From: Oreohelix idahoensis
Taxonomy: Eukaryota > Mollusca > Gastropoda > Stylommatophora > Oreohelicidae
Reading direction: 5' to 3'
Length of the DNA: 64,000 bases
Assembly: GCA_024509875.1 (NCBI GenBank)
Contig: JAMPIV010018771.1
Coordinates: forward strand, 1 to 64,000
Of this stretch, positions 10,782 to 20,972 are shown one piece after another. Position 1 is the first letter of the stretch; every line of letters starts with the position of its first letter. Below the pieces are notes generated by a model. The model saw only the letters and a program-made list of their open reading frames with translations. It was not told where the DNA came from and did not search any database. The position numbers and the translations under genes were made by a program.

Positions 10782-12911
10782 TGTAGTGAAATTGACAGAG
10801 ATACAACGGTAAAATCCCTCCAAAGATAACATTTAAGGATAAAAAAGAAAAAAAATATGACTGGAAAGGCTAAGGAGACGCAATTGGGGGGGGGGGGGGG
10901 GGGAAACGGAGAAAAGTCACGTTTCCCAAGTTGACATAAAAAGTAAGCAACTCCACAGAAGGGACCCTAGATATGTTACGCCACAGTCATTTATTGGACG
11001 CTTTTGCGATACCAAGCTTTTGATTTGAATGGAGCGGTAAAACGCAGATGTTAGGAATATTACAAAAATTAAAAAGTAATTTTTTCTTAATATTAATGTT
11101 AGGAATATAAAAATTAGCTGGCCGGATGGCCTATTCTGAGCAGTGAACTAAGATGGTCTTAATTTTACAAACGGATAGATAATATTGAAGATAATGACAA
11201 AAGACAGTGTAGTTCACATCATCGACAGACTGTGTTGAATAAAAAAGTGTCGCAATTTGCACACAAAAACACGACCTTGGACGCAGGTGTTCAAATTTAC
11301 TTAGTATGGAGGAGAGGGTTTTTGAGCGGTAGCTGTGTCTAAATATAACTTTTAACGACAAAATTTTGGAGGGGAGAGAAAGGTTGGTTCAAAAATCAAG
11401 CACATTTTTTTTAGAAACACAAGTAGAGACGGACAGACTAACAGATAAACATCCATACTTGACTGAAGCATGACTGAAATGACTTTATGGTAGGAAATTT
11501 GAAATTTAAAATAAACCGAGGCAGTGATTGGCCACAGACAATCATATCATTAGCGCTCAGACGCGAAAGTGGGGCCATTCTTCAATAGTTGTTCAGTGAT
11601 AGACACAGATTTTAAAGTGTGGTGATTCCATATGAAAGCAAGTGAAATAAATTTAGGGACGCCATACTATAGCCAGCAGCTCAGCTGAGTTTTGCTAGCA
11701 ATTCTGTGTTATTTATTCATAATCTGGTAAGATTGAAATTATTTCTTTGTATATTTTGAATATTGTTTCATGTTTGAGTGATTTGATACTGCCATATCGA
11801 AATCTAGCCTTACAAACAAGTAGGGATTTGCTCTAGACCCCCCCGCCCTAGTCAGGGTCTAGGGACCAACAATGTACATAAACTCCAGCAAGGATTATGC
11901 AAGACAGATCAAGTGTTGAGAATAATGATACATATTACCTATCCTCTTTTAGGGCCGAAAACTAATAAACATTTTTCAGGATCTATAGTCTGGGAGGATC
12001 TATCTGATGTAAAACCACCATGGTAAATGTGCTGTTTGGTCAGAGAGATCTGACCTGTCTGTATGATGTGGTTGTTGTGTCACTGTTGTGTCCAGACGTG
12101 GGTAGAGAATAGATTTTGACACATGGCCCATACTTTGATTGCAGAGCTGCGAGTTTCTGTCGTCAACAAAGCAGGGTCTATTCAGTTGGTGACTTTACTC
12201 GAGTGTATCTGTGCAGTATTTGTGACAGAGACCACCATTATTACCCGCCAGCACGGAGAGGTGGGACCACCTGATTTCAGCACCAGAGCGACAACTACCA
12301 GATGAGTGAGCCTCTGGTCTGCTGGACTTTCACCAACGCCCTTTAGTTACTAAGAACCCCATAAAGATTCCCACCATTTTCTGGACACTGTGTAGTCAAT
12401 ATAGACAGGTGTGATGAGGCCACCCCAACAGCACAAACAGTACTATCCTCCCAAGTAGATGAATACTAGAACATTTTAATAAAACTAACTAGTATAGTAC
12501 ATATATATGTACACTATTGCATTTATGATATAATATTCTATGCATTTCTTTTCATAATCTCTAAATCCTTTTAAGTTCTGGTCAACCTAAAAAATTGACA
12601 CAGAACAAAATAAATGTAATATACTTATATCAAAAAATTTTACACACGTGAGTTAGTTCAGTGTATTTTAACATTTATTAATATTATTAGTCTTGTTAAT
12701 ATCTGTGGGTATATTTATAATCCATTACACCACACTACATATCATAACCCTAGACACTTTACGTAGCCACATTCATTAAAAAAAAATTAAGTGTGAGGTC
12801 GTAGTGGTAGCAAGAAAGGCCTTCTGACAATTCACCACTACATTTTATCTCAGGAGCCTTCACAGCTGGCCTCATACAATTTACATTTTAATAACACATC
12901 ATACAATACCA
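10782..12911 (+). repeat. Element 1, 5' LTR
   Basis: 2,130 bases, TG...CA bounded. It matches the 3' LTR with only a handful of differences, apart from the length of a G-run (18 G at 10,886-10,903 against 7 G in the 3' LTR) and a 97-base segment present only in the 3' LTR. AATAAA signals occur at 12,478 and 12,609. Confidence 0.92.
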
Positions 12912-14020
12912 TCAAAACACTTGTTACAATATTGGGGTCTTTGTCCAGGGATAATTAGCCCAACAGTAATTTAGGATCTTCCCTTTTTGGGAGAAATAAA
13001 ATTAGGGAAAATAAATTGTTTTTTTTCCCATAAATTAACATTAAAAAAAATTCCTAAGGACTTCAATAATAAAAGTTGGTGAAGCTTCACACTGCCAGTA
13101 ATAAAATTAGGAATATAGAAGTTAGTTAAAATTAGTTCACTCTCGGTTAAAAGTCAAACCCAGCATAGTATCTTACTGTATTTTCTGGACCTTTAAGAAA
13201 AATAATTTTTACAGTAAATTATCAAATTTTGTTCCCATAAATTATATTGAAAAAAAGTATGCTTTGGAGAAAAAATTTAATCAATATTGCTGTGCTATTG
13301 CTCACCGCGAATAAGGTTTATGGGCAATCGTCTGGTCATTAATTTTAAATTCAATTTTAATTAAATTGAAGTTATAAAAAATTATTGAAACGGGAAAAAA
13401 AATACTTATAAAAAAATTTTACAAAATTGTAGAAAAAGGTATTTTTAACTCAGTTAGAAAAAATTAGAGGTTTTGTTAAAAAGGTCTGATAGAGAATTTA
13501 CAAATATGGCTGCAGATTAGGCAGAAGAAAAAAAAATAAGACTTTATATAGCCACATTCAATTAAAAAAAATTAATTTTGTGCGCTCCTTGGGGGAGTGT
13601 AGAAGCGGAAAAAAAGGCCTTCTGAAAATTCTCAACTTAAACGATAGAATTGAAATTTCACAGCTGGCCTCGAGCAAAAAATACAATTTAATTTAGTAAA
13701 GCCCTCAAAACGCACCATTTACAATACCATCAAAACACCACTACAATATTGGGGGGTCTTGTCCAGGGATAATTAGCCCAACAGTTAATTGTTTTAGGAT
13801 CTCCTGGTGGGAGAAATAAAAGTAGGGAAATAAATTGTAAAATTTCCCTTAAAATTAAAAGTGTCCCTGCAGATAAAAGTTGGTGAATCTTCACAGCCAG
13901 TAATAATTAATTAGTTAACTGGTTAGTTAGAATTAGTTAGACTATAGTCATAAGAAGTACTTAGTGTATTTACTGGTTAGAGATTTATCTTGTATATTAT
14001 TATATTGTCTAAAAAAAAGT
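12912..14020 (+). repeat. Element 1 leader with a decayed tandem duplication
   Basis: The LTR end, leader and gag start appear twice in tandem with an offset of about 785 bases. ACTTTACGTAGCCACATTCA (12,756) recurs as ACTTTATATAGCCACATTCA (13,541). GTCCAGGGATAATTAGCCCA occurs in both units, at about 12,944 and 13,760. A corrupted gag start at 13,285-13,530 matches the intact one at 14,030-14,230. The upstream unit has lost the gag ATG. The TTGGGGTCTTTGTCCAGGG block is a possible primer-binding region, unproven. Confidence 0.75.
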
Positions 14021-14495
14021 ATGGCGGAGCTGGCAAAATTTAGATCAGCTGCTGTGCTCACCGCGAAGGAGATGGGAATGGATGGTCAAATTTTAATTCA
14101 ATACGTAACGACTGAATGTGATAAATATATTGAAGGGAAGATAGAAAGGTAGCTGAAGAGAAGAGGTTACAAATTGAGGCTGATAGAGAAATTAAGAGGC
14201 TGCAGATTGAGGCAGAAGAAAAAAGGTTGACTGCCGAAAGGGAGGCAGAAGAAAAACGACAGCAAAGGGAGGCAGAAGAAAAACGACAGCAAAGGGAGGC
14301 AGAAGAAAAAAGGTTGACTGCCGAAAGGGAGGCAGAAGATAGAAGGTTGCAGAGGGAGCACGAATTACGACTAAGGGAGCTGGAATTACAAGGCCCGGCC
14401 CCTGAAAAATGGTGCCAGCCCTTTTGCCTCAGATGCTACGCCCAGTCTGGGAGCCTCAAACTCAGCTATGGGGTTTCATTTAGACCATTTTGTTG
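14021..14495 (+). pseudogene. gag: Element 1 Gag N-terminal coiled coil (frameshifted)
   Basis: The start MAELAKFRSAAV matches the start of element 3 Gag (MADLVKFRTAIM), which supports the ATG at 14,021. The frame stops at 14,150 and is continued by another frame from about 14,160. That frame carries a charged Glu/Lys/Arg/Gln heptad-like stretch with three copies of a unit like REAEEKRQQ, ending in HELRLRELELQ. A second shift near 14,400-14,470 leads into the long frame starting at 14,468. In related elements this segment is the N-terminal oligomerising part of Gag. Two frameshifts make this copy non-functional unless they are sequence errors. The protein would act in the cytoplasmic particle. 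Confidence 0.75.
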
Positions 14496-16207
14496 AAAAA
14501 GACGATGACATAGAGGGGTACCTAGGACGTTTTGAGTTATTAGCTACTACATATGGGTTAGAGAGAGAGAGGTGGAGTTTAAAGCTATCACAGGGATTGA
14601 GGGGTACTTCTTATGAAGTATTTGCTAAAATGAACAGGGAAGACCAAGACAATTATGACATGTTAAAGCAGGCTTTGTTATTAAGGTACGAGAAGAATGG
14701 TGAATTTTATCGTAAGAAATTTAGAAATGCTAAACTGTTGTCTGGGGAGACATACCACCAATTCTCTGCTAGACTAGAAACCTATTTGGAGAAATGGACG
14801 GCTCTGGGGAAGACCCAAGATCTTAAAGAAATGATCATGATTGAGCAATTGAGAGAGTCCATGGCTCCAGACATGAGAAAATTTCTCATGGAACAAGGTG
14901 CAGAGAAGTTGGGGGAAATTTTAAATGTTGCTGAGAGGTATCAGGCAGCTCAGGCAGAGGTAAGTGGTGCTAAGAAGAAGCACATAGACAATTTTAAAGC
15001 TCCACAGCAATTTAATAAATTTGATACTAGAGAGCAGGGAAATAAAGGTAGGACAAACTTTGAGCGGCCAAGAAATGACTATCGCGACAGAAACTCACAG
15101 TTCAATGACCAAAAGTTCAATGAAAGAAAACCGTTGAACCAAGGAAAAAGATGGTGTAAATGGTGCAAGAAGGATAACCATAACACCGAATTTTGTAGAA
15201 GGAAACCTTCAAACATTGCTGCAATGAAGTCGGGGACGCAAAGATTAAAGGTTAATCCTAAGGGACAACAGGAACCTTATCACCCCCCAGTTTGTGAGGA
15301 TGTTATTTGTAATGGGGTCACCATAAGGTGCCTTTATGATACAGGTTTGGATTATGATTCAGTTGTGAAGTCTAGCCTAGTGGACCCAAGTCAGTATACC
15401 ACAGAAACAGTGGAAATACAAGGGGCGACTAAGGACATACCACTCATGACACTTCCCATCGCAAGGATAACGGTGAAAACTCGCTATGTGGAAGGAGAAA
15501 TCAGAGCAGCAGTGATAGATGAACCAATCTACCCTCTGATATTGGGGTGTAGATACGTCTTCTTGGGGAATCCCGAGAAACCTGTGATCATGGCGACAGT
15601 GCAGACCAGGTCACAGAAGAAGGAGGAAGAAGGTGAACCTATAAATGCTCATCCAGAGGAGATGAGGAAGGCGCAGGCTGAGGATAGGACACTCAAGCCC
15701 TGTTTTAAAAAATTGCCCAAATGCCACACACCTCCGAGCAAGGGGGAATATTTCATGAAGAACAAACTCTTATACAGGAAGACAGGAACTAGATCCACTG
15801 GTCACGGACAGTTAGTTCTTCCCAAGATATATAGGGCAAACTTAATAAGGAGCTTACATGTTGGAACAGATGGTGACCATGAGAAAGTCGGTACCATCTG
15901 CCAAAAGATTGCTCGAAGATACTATTGGCCCGACGTAACTGTCGATGTTGAAAACTTTGTAGAAGCATGTGGCGTATTTCATGAGGGAACACCCACAAAG
16001 GGAAAATATGTGCAGGACCTAGAAACGCCACGGGGCAACTTTAGGCCTGAAAGGAAAACTAATTATACTCGGGTAGACAAAGTGGAATGGGAGCCCCCTT
16101 TTCACACCCAGTCTTCACTTGAATGGATTAACATGGCCACTATGCGAAGAGTACAAAGAAGAAATTTTACCCAGGATAAGATGACAATCCCTCGGTCAGA
16201 CTTATAA
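14468..16207 (+). CDS. gag-pol: Element 1 Gag capsid-nucleocapsid, protease, integrase zinc-binding region
   Basis: A 579-codon frame. Residues 1-180 form a capsid region (FHLDHFVEKDDDIEGYL; LRYEKNGEFYRKKF) resembling the SCAN-like capsids of vertebrate and invertebrate gypsy Gags. Residues about 229-243 are a CCHC zinc knuckle (C-x2-C-x4-H-x4-C in WCKWCKKDNHNTEFC). The aspartic protease follows, with catalytic DTG at residue 291 and a C-terminal LILGCRYV strand. Then comes an integrase N-terminal region (GQLVLPKIYRANLI ... RYYWPDVTVDV) whose His/Cys ligands are partly altered (FVEACGVFHE where C-x2-C is expected). The DDE core that should come next is missing and the frame ends in unrelated hydrophilic sequence. 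Gag and pol are in one frame with no recoding site. The ATG at 14,468 is internal to the original Gag. Confidence 0.88.
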   Translation: MGFHLDHFVEKDDDIEGYLGRFELLATTYGLERERWSLKLSQGLRGTSYEVFAKMNREDQDNYDMLKQALLLRYEKNGEFYRKKFRNAKLLSGETYHQFSARLETYLEKWTALGKTQDLKEMIMIEQLRESMAPDMRKFLMEQGAEKLGEILNVAERYQAAQAEVSGAKKKHIDNFKAPQQFNKFDTREQGNKGRTNFERPRNDYRDRNSQFNDQKFNERKPLNQGKRWCKWCKKDNHNTEFCRRKPSNIAAMKSGTQRLKVNPKGQQEPYHPPVCEDVICNGVTIRCLYDTGLDYDSVVKSSLVDPSQYTTETVEIQGATKDIPLMTLPIARITVKTRYVEGEIRAAVIDEPIYPLILGCRYVFLGNPEKPVIMATVQTRSQKKEEEGEPINAHPEEMRKAQAEDRTLKPCFKKLPKCHTPPSKGEYFMKNKLLYRKTGTRSTGHGQLVLPKIYRANLIRSLHVGTDGDHEKVGTICQKIARRYYWPDVTVDVENFVEACGVFHEGTPTKGKYVQDLETPRGNFRPERKTNYTRVDKVEWEPPFHTQSSLEWINMATMRRVQRRNFTQDKMTIPRSDL

Positions 16208-16469
16208 AACTGGAAGAACAGACAAGAGAGCGAAGATCTCTCAGAAACAATCTTAAGTGGGGAGACAAAACCCAGAGAAAAATTGGTAGTGGTCGATTTG
16301 TGAGTGATGATTCTAGGAAGAAAAGTCCTCATTATAAAGCTTCTAAGGGACGGGACCAGACGGGTTCCAGGAAAAATACGTATGATAAATTAAAGATCCA
16401 GATGTAACTTTATTAAGGACCTGGACAGATGAGAAGGCGGAAGAGACTGTTACCTCATCGTATCAATAT
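16208..16469 (+). pseudogene. Element 1 integrase region lacking a DDE core
   Basis: Between the integrase zinc-binding region (ending near 15,990) and the C-terminal module (recognisable from about 16,385) only about 400 bases remain, against roughly 600 for a normal gypsy integrase core. No D-D-35-E pattern can be read in any frame. Stops occur in all three frames. This is either an internal deletion with decay or replaced sequence. Confidence 0.65.
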
Positions 16470-17681
16470 GTGAACGAACTGACCACTCGTTTGAAAGCTG
16501 GATGGAAACTGGCAAATGATAATTTGAAACAAGCCAGGAAGAAACATGCAGCATATTTTAATAGGAAGGCAAAGGACAGGGAACTGGCAGTCGGAGAGAA
16601 GGTGCTGCTTCTACTACCCGGAAGCCAGAATAAATTACAAATTGGTTGGCAAGGTCCATATACGGTTCTAGAGAAGGTGTCTAGAACAAACTATAAAATT
16701 GACAAAAAGGGGAAGGAAAAAGTTTATCATGTAAACCTGTTAAAGAAGTATCTGGACAGACCACTCCAGGAAAGCACCCCTTTATTGACCTTGGCTATTG
16801 CAACCCAGATGCAAAAGGAACCACTCACCTCACATGAATACCCATTACATCCTTGTGAAACAGCAGCACAGGTAAAAGTCAGTAAGCACCTGACTAAAAA
16901 CCAGAGGGAGAGAGTTCAACAAGTTCTGGAGGAACATACAGATGTATTAACAGATAAACCAGGCCATACAAATTTGCTACAGTATGACATGAAACTGGTA
17001 GACTCAAACCCAATCTGTATGAGAGCCTATTCTATTCCGTTCGCGAAGGAGAAGGCATTGAAGGAAGAAATAGAGTATTTGTTGAAGGAGGGGATTATTT
17101 CGCACAGTGAATCATCTTTTAGTTCTAGTGTCGTTTTGTTGAGAAAACCGTCTGGGGAACACAGACTGTGCATAGATTACAGGAAACTGAATGCTGTTAC
17201 AGAAGGACAAGTGGATCCATTACCAGACACAAAACAGTTATTTGCCAGACTGAACAAGGCAAAATATTTTTCAAAGGTGGATCTTAGTAAAGGCTATTAC
17301 CAGATCCCAGTGAAGCCTGAAGTGAGACCTTATTTGGCTTTTAGCACTTCGGATGGACATTATGAATTCAATATGCTACCATTCGGACTGAAAAATGCTC
17401 CGAGTGTGTTTTCAAGGATGATGCGAAAATTGTTGGATCCCCTGAATAACCCATGTATCACAAATTTCATGGATGATATTCTCGTCGCCACCGAGACATT
17501 TGAAGAACACATTGAAGCTCTGGAGATGTTGTTTGATAGACTTCGGGAGGCGAACTTAACTGCTAGGCCAACAAAATGTTGTATTGGATGCAAAGAGTTG
17601 GAATTCTTGGGACACACGGTATATCAGGGTAATATGACCCCTGATCCTAAGAATTTGGAAAAAACTGCAGAGAGCACCTAG
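16470..17681 (+). CDS. pol: Element 1 integrase C-terminal GPY/F module and reverse transcriptase
   Basis: 403 codons. Residues about 20-100 are the integrase C-terminal module, with KVLLLLPGSQNKLQIGWQGP followed by the tyrosine of the GPY/F motif and then VYHVNLLKKY. Residues about 145-400 are the RT: LCIDYRKLN, FSKVDLSKGYYQIP, FNMLPFGLKNAPSVF, catalytic FMDD with Asp335-Asp336, and EFLGHTV. It copies element RNA into DNA in cytoplasmic particles. An integrase module directly upstream of RT is the reverse of standard gypsy order and matches Gmr1-like elements. The frame ends by a one-base shift near 17,680, after which the connection domain and RNase H continue in another frame. The first ATG is arbitrary, since the protein would be processed from a polyprotein. 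Confidence 0.9.
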   Translation: MNELTTRLKAGWKLANDNLKQARKKHAAYFNRKAKDRELAVGEKVLLLLPGSQNKLQIGWQGPYTVLEKVSRTNYKIDKKGKEKVYHVNLLKKYLDRPLQESTPLLTLAIATQMQKEPLTSHEYPLHPCETAAQVKVSKHLTKNQRERVQQVLEEHTDVLTDKPGHTNLLQYDMKLVDSNPICMRAYSIPFAKEKALKEEIEYLLKEGIISHSESSFSSSVVLLRKPSGEHRLCIDYRKLNAVTEGQVDPLPDTKQLFARLNKAKYFSKVDLSKGYYQIPVKPEVRPYLAFSTSDGHYEFNMLPFGLKNAPSVFSRMMRKLLDPLNNPCITNFMDDILVATETFEEHIEALEMLFDRLREANLTARPTKCCIGCKELEFLGHTVYQGNMTPDPKNLEKTAEST

Positions 17682-17700
17682 GCCGCAAACAAAAAAGGAC

Positions 17701-18290
17701 GTGCGATCATTCGTGTCGTTATGCGGATTTTATCAGAAATACATCAAAAATTTTAACGCTATTTGTGCTCCTCTGACTGATCTGACTCGCAAGGGACTTC
17801 CAGATAAAATTATTTGGACTGCACAATGTGAACTAGCATTTCAAGAGTTAAAGGAAAAACTCACTAGCAAGCCTATTCTCAAACTGCCTGATTTGACACA
17901 GGACTTTGTCTTAAGAACCGATGCAAGTAATGTAGGACTCGGAGGGGCTTTGTTGCAAAGATCATCTTCACCTGATGGGGAACTTAAACCAGTCGCTTAT
18001 GCAAGCCGCAAATTGAATAAGGCGGAACAAGGATACTCCACAAGCGAAAAAGGAATGTTTAGCATTAATCTGGGCAATAAAGAAGTTTCAAATCTATCTG
18101 TATGGTAGGACATTTGTGGTGGAGACGGACCATCAGCCTCTCGTGTTCTTGTCTCAGGCTAAGCATGAAAACGCAAGATTGCTGAGGTGGTCTTTATTGC
18201 TTCAACCTTATCAGTTTAGTATCCAATATATCCCAGGCAAATTGAATGTCGGTGCAGATTTCCTCAGTCGGCACCCCTGTGATCAAAATT
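17701..18290 (+). pseudogene. pol: Element 1 RNase H, frameshifted
   Basis: This continues the RT (SFVSLCGFYQKYIKNF is the conserved connection motif). The RNase H follows: VLRTDASNVGLGGALLQ holds the first catalytic Asp, then YASRKLNKAEQGYSTSEKGM holds the Glu. A one-base shift near 18,065 moves the rest to another frame, reading FVVETDHQPLVFLSQAK with the third acidic residue and ending IPGKLNVGADFLSRHP, which is the usual C-terminus. No integrase follows. RNase H is the last domain before the polypurine tract. It would degrade the RNA strand of the RNA:DNA hybrid. Confidence 0.87.
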
Positions 18291-18366
18291 AGAGTAGTGG
18301 CAGACGTGAGGAGTAATTTTACCTATGTGTATCGCTGGTTTTGGAACTTGCCATAGGCATGTTTTC

Positions 18367-18379
18367 AAGTGGGGAGATG
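18367..18379 (+). promoter_or_regulatory. Element 1 polypurine tract
   Basis: AAGTGGGGAGATG lies immediately 5' of the TGTAGTG start of the 3' LTR, in the position where plus-strand DNA synthesis is primed. Confidence 0.75.
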
Positions 18380-20601
18380 TGTAGTGAAATTGACAGAGAT
18401 ACAACGGTAAAATCCCTCCAAAGATAACATTTAAGGATAAAAACATAATGCGTAGGCTGCTGATGTACATGATCGCCTAGACCGCGGGTCATCATCCTCC
18501 ATAATAATTGACTTGCTAGACAGGAGGGGAACGGCGGATCAAAAAGAAAAAAAATATGACTGGAAAGGCTAAGGAGACGCAATTGGGGGGGAAACGGAGA
18601 AAAGTCACGTTTCCCAAGTTGACATAAAAAGTAAGCAACTCCACAGAAGGGACCCTAGATATGTTACGCCACAGTCATTTATTGGACGCTTTTGCGATAC
18701 CAAGCTTTTGATTTGAATGGAGCGGTAAAACGCAGATGTTAGGAATATTACAAAAATTAAAAAGTAATTTTTTCTTAATATTAATGTTAGGAATATAAAA
18801 ATTAGCTGGCCGGATGGCCTATTCTGAGCAGTGAACTAAGATGGTCTTAATTTTACAAACGGATAGATAATATTGAAGATAATGACAAAAGACAGTGTAG
18901 TTCACATCATCGACAGACTGTGTTGAATAAAAAAGTGTCGCAATTTGCACACAAAAACACGACCTTGGACGCAGGTGTTCAAATTTACTTAGTATGGAGG
19001 AGAGGGTTTTTGAGCGGTAGCTGTGTCTAAATATAACTTTTAACGACAAAATTTTGGAGGGGAGAGAAAGGTTGGTTCAAAAATCAAGCACATTTTTTTT
19101 AGAAACACAAGTAGAGACGGACAGACTAACAGATAAACATCCATACTTGACTGAAGCATGACTGAAATGACTTTATGGTAGGAAATTTGAAATTTAAAAT
19201 AAACCGAGGCAGTGATTGGCCACAGACAATCATATCATTAGCGCTCAGACGCGAAAGTGGGGCCATTCTTCAATAGTTGTTCAGTGATAGACACAGATTT
19301 TAAAGTGTGGTGATTCCATATGAAAGCAAGTGAAATAAATTTAGGGACGCCATACTATAGCCAGCAGCTCAGCTGAGTTTTGCTAGCAATTCTGTGTTAT
19401 TTATTCATAATCTGGTAAGATTGAAATTATTTCCTTATATATTTTGAATATTGTTTCATGTTTGAGTGATTTGATACTGCCATATCGAAATCTAGCCTTA
19501 CAAACAAGTAGGGATTTGCTCTAGACCCCCCGCCCTAGTCAGGGTCTAGGGACCAACAATGTACATAAACTCCAGCAAGGATTATGCAAGACAGATCAAG
19601 TGTTGAGAATAATGATACATATTACCTATCCTCTTTTAGGGCCGAAAACTAATAAACATTTTTCAGGATCTATAGTCTGGGAGGATCTATCTGATGTAAA
19701 ACCACCATGGTAATGTGCTGTTTGGTCAGAGAGATCTGACCTGTCTGTATGATGTGGTTGTTGTGTCACTGTTGTGTCCAGACGTGGGTAGAGAATAGAT
19801 TTTGACACATGGCCCATACTTTGATTGCAGAGCTGCGAGTTTCTGTCGTCAACAAAGCAGGGTCTATTCAGTTGGTGACTTTACTCGAGTGTATCTGTGC
19901 AGTATTTGTGACAGAGACCACCATTATTGCCCGCCAGCACGGAGAGGTGGGACCACCTGATTTCAGCACCAGAGCGACAACTACCAGATGAGTGAGCCTC
20001 TGGTCTGCTGGACTTTCACCAACGCCCTTTAGTTACTAAGAACCCCATAAAGATTCCCACCATTTTCTGGACACTGTGTAGTCAATATAGACAGGTGTGA
20101 TGAGGCCACCCCAACAGCACAAACAGTACTATCCTCCCAAGTAGATGAATACTAGAACATTTTAATAAAACTAACTAGTATAGTACATATATATGTACAC
20201 TATTGCATTTATGATATAATATTCTATGCATTTCTTTTCATAATCTCTAAATCCTTTTAAGTTCTGGTCAACCTAAAAAATTGACACAGAACAAAATAAA
20301 TGTAATATACTTATATCAAAAAATTTTACACACGTGAGTTAGTTCAGTGTATTTTAACATTTATTAATATTATTAGTCTTGTTAATATCTGTGGGTATAT
20401 TTATAATCCATTACACCACACTACATATCATAACCCTAGACACTTTACGTAGCCACATTCATAAAAAAAAAAATTAAGTGTGAGGTCGTAGTGGTAGCAA
20501 GAAAGGCCTTCTGACAATTCACCACTACATTTTATCTCAGGAGCCTTCACAGCTGGCCTCATACAATTTACATTTAGTAATAACACCATCATACAATACC
20601 A
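18380..20601 (+). repeat. Element 1, 3' LTR
   Basis: 2,222 bases, TG...CA. Same sequence as the 5' LTR apart from few point differences, the shorter G-run and the extra 97-base block at 18,444-18,540. High LTR similarity indicates a recent insertion. Confidence 0.92.
18444..18540. repeat. 97-base segment present only in the 3' LTR of element 1
   Basis: It begins CATAATGCGTAGG, ends ACGGCGGATC and is flanked on both sides by AAAAA. The 5' LTR has a plain A6 at the same place. No similarity to other parts of the window was seen. Confidence 0.7.
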
Positions 20602-20972
20602 CGATAAGGTAAGTTTTCATACTTATATTTTTTGTTTGTTTGCACAGAGCTAGCATCGGTTTGACTAACATTAATTATTAATTAAGCAGATACATTTTGA
20701 TACAGATTTGCCGTATATTGAATATTGCTGTTCAATCACAATATTACATCCTTTTAATTTGTTACCGGTATCTCTACACTTTGTAGATAGGCTACTGTCT
20801 CCCAATTTTTAAATCTGAAGACCTATCAATATAGTGCGTTATTTTATATTTTGTTCATATTAAATAACTATTATTATACTTTATGAAATGATTATTGGGT
20901 TTCTTCAGTGTTGGTGTGGCTGTTGCTAATTGTTTTTTTTTTTCTGATTGTTGTATATTTTCTAATTTATTT
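20602..20972 (+). other. hAT 5' non-coding region
   Basis: Continuation of the hAT after element 1. GATAAGGTAAGT at 20,603-20,614 looks like a splice donor in an untranslated exon. AT-rich intron-like sequence follows up to a T-rich stretch before the ATG at 20,973. Confidence 0.4.

Larger units (their letters stand above)
10782..20601 (+). mobile_element. LTR retrotransposon element 1 (Gmr1-like Ty3/gypsy type)
   Basis: Two near-identical direct repeats (10,782-12,911 and 18,380-20,601) start TGTAGTGAAATTGAC and end TACCA. They flank gag, protease, integrase zinc-binding region, integrase GPY/F module, reverse transcriptase and RNase H in that order, then a polypurine tract at 18,367-18,379. 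Integrase pieces before RT mark the Gmr1-like arrangement. Flanks are CTAT on the left and CGAT on the right, so at best a 4-bp duplication with one change. Coding is broken by several frameshifts and by loss of the integrase catalytic core. Confidence 0.88.

Noticed and set aside
10772..20606. Clear target-site duplication for element 1
   Set aside because: Flanks CTAT and CGAT differ at one of four bases. Four bases with a mismatch is not good evidence.
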